A DNA stretch of 47,893 nucleotides from Lysobacterales bacterium (lineage in GTDB: Bacteria > Pseudomonadota > Gammaproteobacteria > Xanthomonadales > Rhodanobacteraceae): assembly GCA_017305055.1 (NCBI GenBank), contig JAFKMZ010000024.1, positions 1 through 47,893 of the forward strand, written 5' to 3'. The translations under genes and the position numbers were made by a program. Below the pieces are notes generated by a model. The model did not search any database. It was not told where the DNA came from and saw nothing but the letters and a program-made list of their open reading frames with translations. Each line of letters starts with the position of its first letter. Positions within the stretch are counted from its first letter, which is position 1. Shown here one piece after another: positions 40,216-47,893 of the stretch.

Positions 40216-41307
40216 TCAGATCTGCGGCATGCCGTCGACCGAGACCTTGCTGAAGCCCAGGGACTTGTTGCGCGGCTGCAGCGACAGACGCCCGGTGGTG
40301 TTGCGCGCAATGAGCCGGTAGCGCGCGGCGATTTCCGAGTCGGGCATGGCCACCACGCTCGGGTTGCCGCCATCGGTCTGTTCGCGGATGCGGATGTCCA
40401 GCGGCAGCGAGCCGAGATAGGGCACGTGGTACTTCTCGGACATCCAGGTCCCACCGCCGGCGCCGAAGATGGCCTCCTCGGTGCCGCACACCGAGCAGAT
40501 GTGGGTGGCCATGTTCTCCACTATCCCGAGCACGGGCACCTCGACCTTCTCGAACATCTTCAGCGCCTTGCGCGCATCCAGCAGGGCGATGTCCTGCGGC
40601 GTGGTGACGATCACGGCGCCGGACACCGGCACCTTCTGCGCCAGGGTGAGCTGGATGTCGCCGGTGCCCGGTGGCAGGTCGACCACCATGTAGTCGAGCT
40701 GGCCCCAGCGCGTGTCGCCCAGCAGTTGCATCATCGCCTGGGTGACCATCGGCCCACGCCAGATCATCGGCGTGTCCTCCTCCACCAGGAAGCCGATCGA
40801 CATCACCGGCATGCCGTGGGCTTCCATCGGCATGATGCTCTTGCCGTCCGGCGAGGCCGGCTTGCCGTGCACACCGAGCATGGTGGGCTGACTCGGCCCG
40901 TAGATGTCGGCATCCATGACCCCGACCTTGGCGCCTTCAGCCATCAACGCCAGGGCCAGATTGGCCGACACGGTGGACTTGCCGACGCCGCCCTTGCCGG
41001 AGGCGACGACGATGATGTTCTTCACCGTCGGCAGCGGCCCCAGCGAGCCCTGCACCTTGTGCACGTGGATGCGCGTGGCGATGGATACCGACGCTGCGGC
41101 AATCGCCGGGTCCGCCTCCAGCGCCGCGCGCACGCGCCCGGTCAGCGCGCCGATGATGCCCGCCGCCGGATAGCCCAACTGGATGTCCACCGACACCTTG
41201 TCGCCATCCACGCCCACCGCGCGGGTCACCTCCGCCAGCGGCCGGTCGGTGTGTTCGTCAACCACGCCGCCGAGAATGCGGCGCACCAAAGCTTCGTCGG
41301 CGCTCAT
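40216..41307 (-). CDS. apbC: iron-sulfur cluster carrier ATPase, Mrp/ApbC/NBP35 family
   Basis: The 363-residue protein has an N-terminal MIP18-like (DUF59) domain (residues 1-85, PLAEVTRAVGVDGDKVSVDIQLGYPA) and a P-loop deviant-Walker ATPase: SGKGGVGKST near residue 108, DADIYGPSQPTML and VVDLPPGTGDIQLT. A CxxC (HICSVCG) near residue 270 would hold the bridging Fe-S cluster. The family assembles and delivers Fe-S clusters, which would serve the aconitase nearby. The start at 41307 is clean. Confidence 0.93.
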   Translation of the reverse strand: MSADEALVRRILGGVVDEHTDRPLAEVTRAVGVDGDKVSVDIQLGYPAAGIIGALTGRVRAALEADPAIAAASVSIATRIHVHKVQGSLGPLPTVKNIIVVASGKGGVGKSTVSANLALALMAEGAKVGVMDADIYGPSQPTMLGVHGKPASPDGKSIMPMEAHGMPVMSIGFLVEEDTPMIWRGPMVTQAMMQLLGDTRWGQLDYMVVDLPPGTGDIQLTLAQKVPVSGAVIVTTPQDIALLDARKALKMFEKVEVPVLGIVENMATHICSVCGTEEAIFGAGGGTWMSEKYHVPYLGSLPLDIRIREQTDGGNPSVVAMPDSEIAARYRLIARNTTGRLSLQPRNKSLGFSKVSVDGMPQI

Positions 41308-41718
41308 GCCATGTCGTTCGCGAGTATTCCAATCGGGCAGTATGCCTGAGCGGGGGCACCATGCCGCTGATGCAGATCAGCGGGCCCGGGCAGCCAATCG
41401 ATGGTCGGCTGCTGCGCAAGGCCACGGACCAGGTGCCAGTCGCGAACGCTGCCGATCGTGCGGCGTCAGCTGACCCGTGATCGCCAATGCCGGGTAAAGC
41501 TCAGGCGGCTCAAGGCACCGTTGCCAGCGGTGGTTGCACTCAGCAGGGCAACCAGGTGCACGCCCGCGCTCAGCGTCACCTCCAGGCTGGCAAGCAAGGA
41601 CGGCGAGCCGCGCCCAGATGGCGATAGGGATGGGGCGCCTGACGCCTGATCAGGCGTGCAGCAGGTGGGCGATCGGGCCGTGGCCCATGCGCCGGCATCA
41701 CGCACGGCAGGGTGAAAG
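41308..41718. other. 411-bp intergenic region without a supported gene
   Basis: Several short frames cross the region but none has a credible start or family. A 16-bp perfect palindrome lies at 41642-41657, 62 bases after the mddA stop. Otherwise I see nothing; the apbC promoter should be in the first part. Confidence 0.55.
41642..41657. repeat. 16-bp perfect palindrome
   Basis: ACGCCTGATCAGGCGT is identical on both strands. No T-tract adjoins, so it is more likely a protein-binding site or a 3' stem than an intrinsic terminator. Confidence 0.6.
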
Positions 41719-42510
41719 CTATCGAGCGTTCGCCGCACCGGATGCTGGCGTGGGCCCGGAGTGCGTATCCTGGCTGGACCGGTGCCGGGGCCAGGGACAC
41801 AGCATCGGCACGCGCTGCTGGTAGTCGCGGTACGCATCGCCATGCACCGCCACCAGGTCGCGCTCCTCCAGGAACTTCACCGCCACCAGGATGTAACCGG
41901 TCGTGGCGATCGCGAACAGCAGGTGCCCCGTGCTCATGCGCGGTGTCGCCCAGAACGCGATGATGAAGCCCAGCATCAGCGGGTGGCGGATCAGCCGGTA
42001 GTAGTAGCGCTCGACGAAGCGCGCCGGCTGGGCTTGCCTCCCCCGCGCGCCATGCCACGTCTGGCGCAGGCCGAACAGGTCGAAATGGTCGATCGCGAAG
42101 GTACCGGTGAGCACGATCAGCCAGCCCAGTGCCGACAATGCGTACAGCAGCCAATACGCCCACGGCGCCTGCGCGTCCCAGATCACTGCCGGCAATGGTC
42201 GCCATTGCCAGAACAGCAGGAGCAGCACCAGGCTGGATGCCAGCACATAGGTGCTGCGCTCCATCGGCTCGGGCAGCCAGCCGGTCAGCCAGCGCTTGAA
42301 GCCCGGCCGCGCCATGACGCTGTGCTGCAGCGCGAACAGCCCGAGCAGCAGCACGTCGATGGCCAGGGCCGTGGCGGTCGGGGCGACCGGCCCGCGGTCG
42401 ATGGTCCTGGGCACGAGCACGTCGGCGACGAAGCCGATGGCGTACAGGAACGTCAGCAGGAACACCAGGTAGCATGCGACGCCGTACGCGAGTATGCCTA
42501 TACTTCTCAT
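41719..42510 (-). CDS. mddA: methanethiol S-methyltransferase (MddA)-like membrane enzyme
   Basis: A 263-residue integral membrane methyltransferase. It matches MddA over its length: YGVACYLVFLLTFLYAIGFV at the N-terminus, FALQHSVMARPGFKRWL, LLLFWQWRPLPAVIWD, FDLFGLRQ, and a cofactor region RLIRHPLMLGFIIAFWATP followed by EERDLVAVHGDAYRDYQQRVPML. MddA makes dimethyl sulfide from methanethiol with SAM. Five membrane segments are predicted. The ATG at 42510 gives the known N-terminal form. The gene is divergent from an AraC-type regulator with 116 bases between the starts. The C-terminal 20 residues are low complexity. Confidence 0.88.
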   Translation of the reverse strand: MRSIGILAYGVACYLVFLLTFLYAIGFVADVLVPRTIDRGPVAPTATALAIDVLLLGLFALQHSVMARPGFKRWLTGWLPEPMERSTYVLASSLVLLLLFWQWRPLPAVIWDAQAPWAYWLLYALSALGWLIVLTGTFAIDHFDLFGLRQTWHGARGRQAQPARFVERYYYRLIRHPLMLGFIIAFWATPRMSTGHLLFAIATTGYILVAVKFLEERDLVAVHGDAYRDYQQRVPMLCPWPRHRSSQDTHSGPTPASGAANAR

Positions 42511-42626
42511 GGGTGTGATCCCCTGCGGCGCGGCGGCGACGGCAGCGATTGTCGAACCTGCCGCGCAGCGCCGGCATGACCCAGGCTCCACCATCCATGC
42601 TCGCCACGCCGTGGAGGCGCAGAGCG

Positions 42627-43652
42627 ATGGCCTTCGATCCGCTGTCCGACGCCCTGGCCATGTCGCACCTGACCGGCGCCTCGATCTTCCGCATCGACGC
42701 CCAGGCGCCGTGGGGCGTGCTGTCCCCGCCCTCGGACGCCCAGCTTGCCCATGCGCTGCCGCCCGTGACCAACCACATCATCATCTTCCATGTCGTCCTG
42801 GAAGGGGAATGCTGGTGCCGGCTTGCCGCCCGCGAATGGTTCCGCCTCCAGGCCGGACATGCCGTGGTGCTGACCCACGGTGACCGGCACGAGCTGGTCG
42901 ACCGCCCCGGCCGGATGACCATTCCGTTCGAGCAGACCCTGGGCGGCCGCTCCCTGCTCGACCTGCGCCGGGAATGCTATGGGTCCGGGCCGGGGCCTCG
43001 CTGCAGTCTCCTGTGTGGCTTCCTCGGCTGCGACCGGCGGGCATTCGCGGCCTTGTTCGGACCACTGCCGGCGTTGTTCACGGTCGGTATCGAGCGACAC
43101 AGCAAGGCCTTGCTGCAATACGCCGCGAACGAGGCGCTGGAGGAACGTCCAGGTGCCGGCACCTTGCGCGTGCGCACGGCAGAGCTGCTGCTCATGGAGG
43201 CATTCAGCCTGTACATGCAGGCCCTGCCGCCCAGCGCCACCGGCCTGCTGGCGGGATTGCGCGATCCAGTCGTGGGGCGCGCGTTGCAGGCATTGCACGA
43301 AGCGCCGGACCGCGCCTGGTCGGTGGAGAAACTGGCAGCCGACATCGACTCATCACGCTCCAGCCTGGCCAGCCGCTTCCGCCAAGTGCTCGAGGAGCCG
43401 CCCATGCACTACCTCGCCCGCCTGCGCATGCAGCGCGCGGCGCTCTACCTGGTCAGCCGCAACTGCAGCATGGACCGCGTGGCCAGGGAAGTCGGCTACG
43501 CCTCAAGCGCCGCGTTCCAGCGCGCCTTCAAACGCCACTTCGGCGTCCCGCCGGCCACCTGGCGCCACCATGCGCACCCGACCAGCGCCGGAGTGGCACC
43601 CCGCCGTCGTGCCGGGCCCGGCGCGACCAGGTCGCGGAAGCGTGCCCCATGA
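42627..43652 (+). CDS. AraC family transcriptional regulator with cupin-type N-terminal domain
   Basis: A 341-residue regulator. Residues 1-200 form a cupin_6/AraC-binding-like sensor domain (starting FDPLSDALAMSHLTGASIFRIDA), and residues about 230-318 a double helix-turn-helix (WSVEKLAADIDSSRSSLASRF, MDRVAREVGYASSAAFQRAFKRHFGVPPATWR). A basic tail follows. GGAGG lies nine bases upstream of ATG at 42627, the preferred start; the frame is open to 42549. It is divergent from the mddA-like gene, and AraC regulators often control the adjacent divergent gene. Ligand unknown. Confidence 0.9.
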   Translation: MAFDPLSDALAMSHLTGASIFRIDAQAPWGVLSPPSDAQLAHALPPVTNHIIIFHVVLEGECWCRLAAREWFRLQAGHAVVLTHGDRHELVDRPGRMTIPFEQTLGGRSLLDLRRECYGSGPGPRCSLLCGFLGCDRRAFAALFGPLPALFTVGIERHSKALLQYAANEALEERPGAGTLRVRTAELLLMEAFSLYMQALPPSATGLLAGLRDPVVGRALQALHEAPDRAWSVEKLAADIDSSRSSLASRFRQVLEEPPMHYLARLRMQRAALYLVSRNCSMDRVAREVGYASSAAFQRAFKRHFGVPPATWRHHAHPTSAGVAPRRRAGPGATRSRKRAP

Positions 43653-43794
43653 CATGGCGAAGTCGTCGGGCCCGCTCGTGCAGAGGAATGCCGGCCAAGG
43701 GGACGCGAGTCGGCGGGCACCCACTGGTATTGTGAACGGCGAGCGCGGGCAGCAGCGCCGATAGGGCGGCGGCCATGGTCTATGCTGCCACCCC

Positions 43795-44589
43795 ATGAGC
43801 CACCACCGACCCTCATTCCTGCCATGGCACCTGCTGCTCGGCGCCGGTTGCGTGGCTTGCGTCGCCTGGCCGCAACCCGGCCGCGCCGCCACCGAGCCGG
43901 TGGTCCTGGCCCTGGGCGCGGGCGTGCAGCGCATGCCGAGCTGGCCTGGCGCCAGCAGCCATCGCCAGACTGCGGTGCCCTACTTCGATTTCGAGTGGCC
44001 CGGACATGTCAGCCTGTCCACCCAGGACGGACTGCACGTCGACCTGGTCGATGGCCGGGCGCTGCACAGCGGCGTCTATGGCAACTATCAGTGGGGCCGC
44101 GACAGCGACGACCTTGGCGCACTGCGCGGCCACATCGCGACGCTGGCGCCACGCCTGACCCTGGGCGGCTACCTCGAATGGCAGCTCACCAAGCGCATGG
44201 ACGCCGGCAGCGACCTCAGCCACGATATCAATGGGGCCGGCGCATATTTCCGCCTCTATGCCGAATTCGACCTGCCCGCCATGGGCCTGCTGCAGCACTC
44301 CATCGCGGTGAGCTGGCAGGCGATGAACCGGGCGGCCATGCGTCGCTACTTCGGCATCGCCCCGGCGCAGGCGGAGACGCTCGCGGTCGAGGCCTGGCAG
44401 CCCGGTGCGGGCAGCCAGCTCGCCGAACTGGAATACGAGGTGTTCCTGCCCACCAGCCAGCATACCGGGCTGGCTGCCGCCATCAGCTGGGGACGCCTGC
44501 TGGGCGGCGCGGCGGCAAGCCCGTTGGTGACACGCTTCGGCTCGCGCAACCAGCTCTCCGAATCCGTGGCCTTCGTCTACCACCTCTGA
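43795..44589 (+). CDS. MipA/OmpV family outer membrane protein
   Basis: The 264-residue protein has a signal sequence (residues 1-31, likely cleavage after GRAA) and alternating beta-strand pattern typical of a small outer membrane barrel. MipA/OmpV marks are VVLALGAGVQRMPSWPGA, TAVPYFDFEW, and the VSLSTQDGLHVDLVDG stretch, with a C-terminal strand ending in aromatic-Leu (VAFVYHL). MipA scaffolds murein enzymes in E. coli, while OmpV is a porin-like antigen; the role here is open. The start at 43795 is an ATG. It converges with the M14 peptidase gene. Confidence 0.8.
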   Translation: MSHHRPSFLPWHLLLGAGCVACVAWPQPGRAATEPVVLALGAGVQRMPSWPGASSHRQTAVPYFDFEWPGHVSLSTQDGLHVDLVDGRALHSGVYGNYQWGRDSDDLGALRGHIATLAPRLTLGGYLEWQLTKRMDAGSDLSHDINGAGAYFRLYAEFDLPAMGLLQHSIAVSWQAMNRAAMRRYFGIAPAQAETLAVEAWQPGAGSQLAELEYEVFLPTSQHTGLAAAISWGRLLGGAAASPLVTRFGSRNQLSESVAFVYHL

Positions 44590-44602
44590 GATGCACGCCG
44601 CT

Positions 44603-45517
44603 TCAGCGCAGGGCATAGGCAAGCGCGGCGCCAGCGGCAGCGACCTGGGCGGCGATGCATTGCTCCGGGGTGGCGCGCGGGCTGTCCGGATACACCTCGG
44701 TGGTGGTCTGGTAACGCGCGCCAGTGATACCTGCGCACAAGCCCAGCTCGGCAAACGCATAGGCGATGACACCAGGGGCAAGCTGCGGTGAACCGATGAT
44801 CTCGCCCCGCCCGTCAGCCGGTGCAATGTGCGTGACCGTGGCCACCGCATCGAGCACTGCCTGCTGGAAGCCGAGTTGCGGCCGGGCACGGTCGGCCACC
44901 AGGTAGAAGCCGTCCGGAACAGTCCCCGGCTCGAACGTGACACCGTCCCGCGCAGCCAGCGCGGGACGGAACTCCGTCTCGTCCGAGTCGGTGGTCTCGT
45001 GCAGGTCGATGTGCACGAGCACCTGCCCGTACCACCGTGCCACCAGATCCAGCAACGCCGCGCACTCCGCCGCCGCGCTGCCGGCACGGAAATTGCGGTT
45101 TGGATCCAGCGCGTGCGGATTCCAGCGCTGGATGTGCTCGTAGGCCCAGGGGCTCACGCACGGAGCCACGACCAGGTTGAGGCGACCCGCAAACATTGCA
45201 GCCTGCATTTCGGCAAACGCCAGGGCACCGGCCACGCCGCTGGTCTCGTAGCCGTGCACCCCGCCGGTGACCAGGGCAACGGGCAGGCCGTCACGCCAGG
45301 TACGACTCTGCAGCGCAAACAACGGATAGCCGTCCGGTTGGTAATCCAGGCGGCCATACTGCAGCACCTCGTAGCGCGGGCGCAGCGCCTCGATCCGATC
45401 CACCACGTCGGCGGCATAGCTTCGCCGCCGCACCTGCCGCGCCCGCCACGCTGCCACCTCGTCCGGACCCCAGGGATGTCCAGGGGTGCCGACGGGATAT
45501 GCTGCGGAAATCGTCAT
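44603..45517 (-). CDS. M14 family metallocarboxypeptidase-like protein
   Basis: A 304-residue zinc carboxypeptidase-fold protein of the M14 (carboxypeptidase A/succinylglutamate desuccinylase-like) superfamily. Zinc ligands appear as GGVHGYETSG (His and Glu) and VHIDLHETTD (His). The sequence NPNRNF typical of M14 substrate binding is DPNRNF here. No signal peptide is seen, so it is cytoplasmic. The start at 45517 (MTISAAYPVGTPG) is divergent from the MHS-type transporter gene with 132 bases between. Substrate is not predictable. Confidence 0.8.
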   Translation of the reverse strand: MTISAAYPVGTPGHPWGPDEVAAWRARQVRRRSYAADVVDRIEALRPRYEVLQYGRLDYQPDGYPLFALQSRTWRDGLPVALVTGGVHGYETSGVAGALAFAEMQAAMFAGRLNLVVAPCVSPWAYEHIQRWNPHALDPNRNFRAGSAAAECAALLDLVARWYGQVLVHIDLHETTDSDETEFRPALAARDGVTFEPGTVPDGFYLVADRARPQLGFQQAVLDAVATVTHIAPADGRGEIIGSPQLAPGVIAYAFAELGLCAGITGARYQTTTEVYPDSPRATPEQCIAAQVAAAGAALAYALR

Positions 45518-45649
45518 CGATGATGATGCCGGTGGAAGAGGCAGTCGCGGAAGTCGCGTCGCACTGTAACACCGCGCGGCCGCCGCATCCGGCACTCGAA
45601 CCCGGTCGGGCTGCCATTTGTCCCCGACACCGTTTAAAGTGCGGCGCAT

Positions 45650-46939
45650 ATGACACGAGCGGGCACGAGGGGACTGACACGCGGCGAGCTGCGCACGCTC
45701 GTCCTGTCCGCCATGGGCGGGGCGCTCGAGTTCTACGACTTCATCGTCTTCGTGTTCTTTGCCGCGGTGATGGCGCAGCTGTTCTTCCCCCCCGAGCTGC
45801 CGGAGTGGGTGCGCCAGTTGCAGACCTTCGGCATCTTTGCCGCCGGCTACCTGGCTCGGCCGATCGGCGGGGTCATCATGGCGCACTTCGGCGACCGCGC
45901 CGGGCGCAAGCGCATGTTCATGCTGAGCGTGCTGCTGATGGCCGTGCCCACGCTGGCCATCGCCTTCCTGCCGGTCTATGCCAGCGCCGGCCTGTGGGCG
46001 CCGCTGTTATTGCTTCTGCTGCGCCTGCTGCAAGGCGCGGCGGTGGGCGGCGAGGTACCCGGCGCATGGGTGTTCGTCTCCGAACACGTACCGCCGCACC
46101 GCGTGGGCCTGGCCTGCGGCGTGCTCACCGGCGGGCTGACCCTGGGCATCCTGCTGGGCTCGCTGGCGGCCACCGCGGTCAACAGCCTCTGGAGCAGCAG
46201 CGAAATCCTGGCCTGGGCGTGGCGCCTGCCATTCGTGCTTGGCGGCGCATTCGGCCTGCTCGCGGTATGGCTGCGTGCCTACCTGCACGAAACCCCGGTG
46301 TTCGAGGCCATGCGCGCCCGCAACGCGCTGGCGCGTGGCCTGCCGATCAAGCAGGTGCTGCATGGCCACGGCCGAGCGATTGCCGTCTCCATGGTGCTCA
46401 CCTGGTTCCTGACCGCCGGCATCGTCGTGGTGATCCTGATGACGCCGACCTTCGCCCAGTCCGCGTTTGGCGTGGCGGCCGTGCACGCGCAACGCGCGAA
46501 CAGCCTGGCAACCCTCATGCTCACCTTCGGCTGCGCCGCCTACGGCCTGGCCGCCGACCGCTGGGGTGCATGGCGCACGATCGGCATCGGCGCCATGTTG
46601 CTGGCAATCAGCAATCTGCTCTTGTACGCCGCGTTGACCACGCTGCCTGGCTGGTTCACCGCGGCCTACGCGCTGGCCGGCTTCGCCGTGGGCGTGGTCG
46701 GCGTGGTGCCGGTGCTGATGGTGCGGCTGTTCCCGCCGGCGATCCGCTTCTCCGGCATCTCTTTTGCGTACAACATCGCCTACGCGATTTCCGGCGGCCT
46801 GACCCCACTCCTGGTGACGCTGTGGATGGTGCGCGACCCCATGTCCCCGGTGTGGTACGTGGCCCTGGCCTGCGCCGCAGCGGTCGCCACCACCGTACTC
46901 ATGACCCGCCCCAGCCGCGCCCCCGCCACCGCGGTTTGA
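45650..46939 (+). CDS. MHS family (metabolite:H+ symporter) MFS transporter
   Basis: A 429-residue transporter with twelve hydrophobic segments. The MHS subclass is suggested by SAMGGALEFYDFIVFVFFAAVMAQLFFP at the N-terminus, ARPIGGVIMAHFGDRAGRKRMF (the MFS loop 2-3 motif) and LLRLLQGAAVGGEVPGAWVFVSEH. Such proteins import organic acids, proline/betaine or other metabolites. The start ATG at 45650 is preceded by TTTAAA-like sequence; no ribosome site stands out. It ends nine bases before a hairpin that separates it from the ABC transporter gene. Confidence 0.88.
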   Translation: MTRAGTRGLTRGELRTLVLSAMGGALEFYDFIVFVFFAAVMAQLFFPPELPEWVRQLQTFGIFAAGYLARPIGGVIMAHFGDRAGRKRMFMLSVLLMAVPTLAIAFLPVYASAGLWAPLLLLLLRLLQGAAVGGEVPGAWVFVSEHVPPHRVGLACGVLTGGLTLGILLGSLAATAVNSLWSSSEILAWAWRLPFVLGGAFGLLAVWLRAYLHETPVFEAMRARNALARGLPIKQVLHGHGRAIAVSMVLTWFLTAGIVVVILMTPTFAQSAFGVAAVHAQRANSLATLMLTFGCAAYGLAADRWGAWRTIGIGAMLLAISNLLLYAALTTLPGWFTAAYALAGFAVGVVGVVPVLMVRLFPPAIRFSGISFAYNIAYAISGGLTPLLVTLWMVRDPMSPVWYVALACAAAVATTVLMTRPSRAPATAV

Positions 46940-46948
46940 ACGCCAAAA

Positions 46949-46987
46949 AAAGGGACGCGGCAAATCATTAGTTCGCCACGTCCCTTT
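46949..46987 (+). terminator. hairpin between the MHS transporter and ABC transporter genes
   Basis: AAAGGGACG (46949-46957) pairs with CGTCCCTTT (46979-46987), extended by GGC/GCC. A run of seven A precedes the stem on the plus strand, so a terminator with T-tract is better formed on the minus strand; on the plus strand only TTT follows. The stem ends 11 bases before the next start codon. Confidence 0.5.
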
Positions 46988-46998
46988 ATGATGACCAC

Positions 46999-47893
46999 AT
47001 GACCAGCGAGCTCACGAAGATCTGGGGCATCCTCTCGCCGGCCGAGCGGCGGCAGTCCGTGGGCATGCTGGTGCTGGTGATGCTGATGGCCATCGCCGAG
47101 ACCGGCGGCGTGATCTCCATCATGCCGTTCCTGTCGGTGCTGGGCCGGCCCAACATCATCCAGGACAATCCCTGGCTGCACGCGCTCTACACCGGCTTCG
47201 GCTTCGCCGACCGGCGCTCCTTCATCGTGGCGCTGGGCCTGGTCTCCATCGCCATCGTGCTGGGCTCGTCGGTGTTCAAGACGATCACCCAGCACGTCAT
47301 CAACCGCTTCATCCACCTGCTGCGGCACACCATCAGCTCGCGGCTGCTCGGGCGCTACCTGCACCAGCCCTACGAGTTCTTCCTGGAGCACAACCCGTCG
47401 GTGCTGAGCCGCAACGTGCTCTCCGAAGTGGACCAGCTGCTGTTCAACCTGATCCAGCCGCTGTCCCAGCTCGTCGCCCAGGGTGCGGTGGTGCTGGCCA
47501 TGGTGCTGTTGATCTTCCTGTACAACCCGCTCGCCGCCGTGGCGTTCGTGGTGGTGGTGGGCGCACTGTACGCCGTCATCTATGCGCTGGTGCGCCGGCG
47601 CCTGGCGCGCATCGGCGCCGAGCGGCAGGATGCCAACGCCCGCCGCTTCCAGGCCTGCAAGGAAGTGCTGGACGGCATCAAGGACGTCAAAGTCACCCAC
47701 TCCGCCGCCGCCTACCAGGAAAGCTTCGACAAGGCTTCGCGGCTGTTCTCGCGCCACCTGGCCACCGGCGACACCCTGAGCCAGTCGCCGCTGTACCTGG
47801 TGGAAGCCGTGGGCTACAGCCGCCTGATCCTGATGGCGCTGGTCATCTTCGGGCTGGTCGGCGTCCTGAACGAGCAGATCGGACTTCCGCGGG
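46999..47893 (+). CDS. polysaccharide/lipid flippase-type ABC transporter, N-terminal part (runs off the window)
   Basis: The frame MTSELTKIWGILSPAERRQS is open to the right edge, giving the first 298 codons of the membrane domain. Helices at about 20-45, 75-95, 150-175 and 185-205 and the sequence ETGGVISIMPFLSVLGRP resemble PglK/MsbA-like exporters of lipid-linked oligosaccharides. The ATPase domain lies beyond the window. The preceding stop codons in frame fix the start at 46999; no Shine-Dalgarno is evident. The gene probably opens a surface polysaccharide cluster. Confidence 0.8.
   Translation, partial: MTSELTKIWGILSPAERRQSVGMLVLVMLMAIAETGGVISIMPFLSVLGRPNIIQDNPWLHALYTGFGFADRRSFIVALGLVSIAIVLGSSVFKTITQHVINRFIHLLRHTISSRLLGRYLHQPYEFFLEHNPSVLSRNVLSEVDQLLFNLIQPLSQLVAQGAVVLAMVLLIFLYNPLAAVAFVVVVGALYAVIYALVRRRLARIGAERQDANARRFQACKEVLDGIKDVKVTHSAAAYQESFDKASRLFSRHLATGDTLSQSPLYLVEAVGYSRLILMALVIFGLVGVLNEQIGLPR

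Overview
The window is a chromosomal stretch of a high-GC gammaproteobacterium, most likely of the order Xanthomonadales and plausibly the family Rhodanobacteraceae (Rhodanobacter/Dyella-like). I infer this from gene content: DUF3247 and DUF6491 proteins, a dihydrolipoamide dehydrogenase carrying its own lipoyl domain, a MddA-type thiol methyltransferase, and several palindromic dispersed repeats between genes. No database search was possible, so family names come from recognised motifs and overall protein character. I saw no rRNA, tRNA, CRISPR array, prophage or complete insertion sequence. About 46 protein genes are supported, tightly packed and mostly on the minus strand in the first half.

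Layout. 1-2.7 kb: dinB (+), then a minus-strand pair of a DapB-like reductase and a UPF0126/TRIC-type membrane protein. 2.8-8.4 kb: pyruvate dehydrogenase E2 (aceF) and E3 (lpd) with a MscS channel gene between them and a second MscS gene upstream. 8.7-13.5 kb: small exported, lipoprotein or membrane proteins of little-known function, a universal stress protein and DUF3247. 13.6-15.1 kb: a CtlX-type amidino hydrolase and an ElaB/YqjD-like protein. 15.3-20.6 kb: aceE (PDH E1) and maeB (malic enzyme), so the whole PDH complex is in the window but E1 is split from E2/E3 by about 8 kb. 20.8-26.6 kb: rsgA, an SDR, a DUF2784 protein, a glutathione-reductase-like enzyme, a secreted M20 peptidase and a TfoX-N protein. 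26.8-29.6 kb: acnA. 29.7-34.6 kb: luciferase-like monooxygenase, a 33-residue Lys-rich protein, an HDOD protein, a MltD-like lytic transglycosylase and greB. 34.6-41.3 kb: PLP decarboxylase, DUF3025, dienelactone hydrolase plus HIT protein, a lipoprotein, dcd and the Mrp/ApbC ATPase. 41.7-47.9 kb: mddA divergent from an AraC regulator, MipA/OmpV, M14 peptidase, an MHS-type transporter and the start of a polysaccharide-type ABC exporter that runs off the right edge.

Metabolic logic. Central carbon genes dominate: aceE/aceF/lpd feed acetyl-CoA, acnA serves the TCA cycle, and maeB links malate to pyruvate. Redox, repair and envelope maintenance genes (glutathione reductase, DinB, RsgA, GreB, MltD) fill the gaps.

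Most worth a second look: a 164-bp MITE-like element with 19-bp terminal inverted repeats whose end supplies the last codons and stop of the glutathione-reductase-like gene; three families of palindromic or dispersed repeats present in at least two copies each; a MscS gene embedded between PDH E2 and E3; a DapB homologue without the catalytic His pair; an aconitase with a linker carrying a FPASDP motif; and a divergent araC-type/mddA pair suggesting regulated methanethiol methylation.
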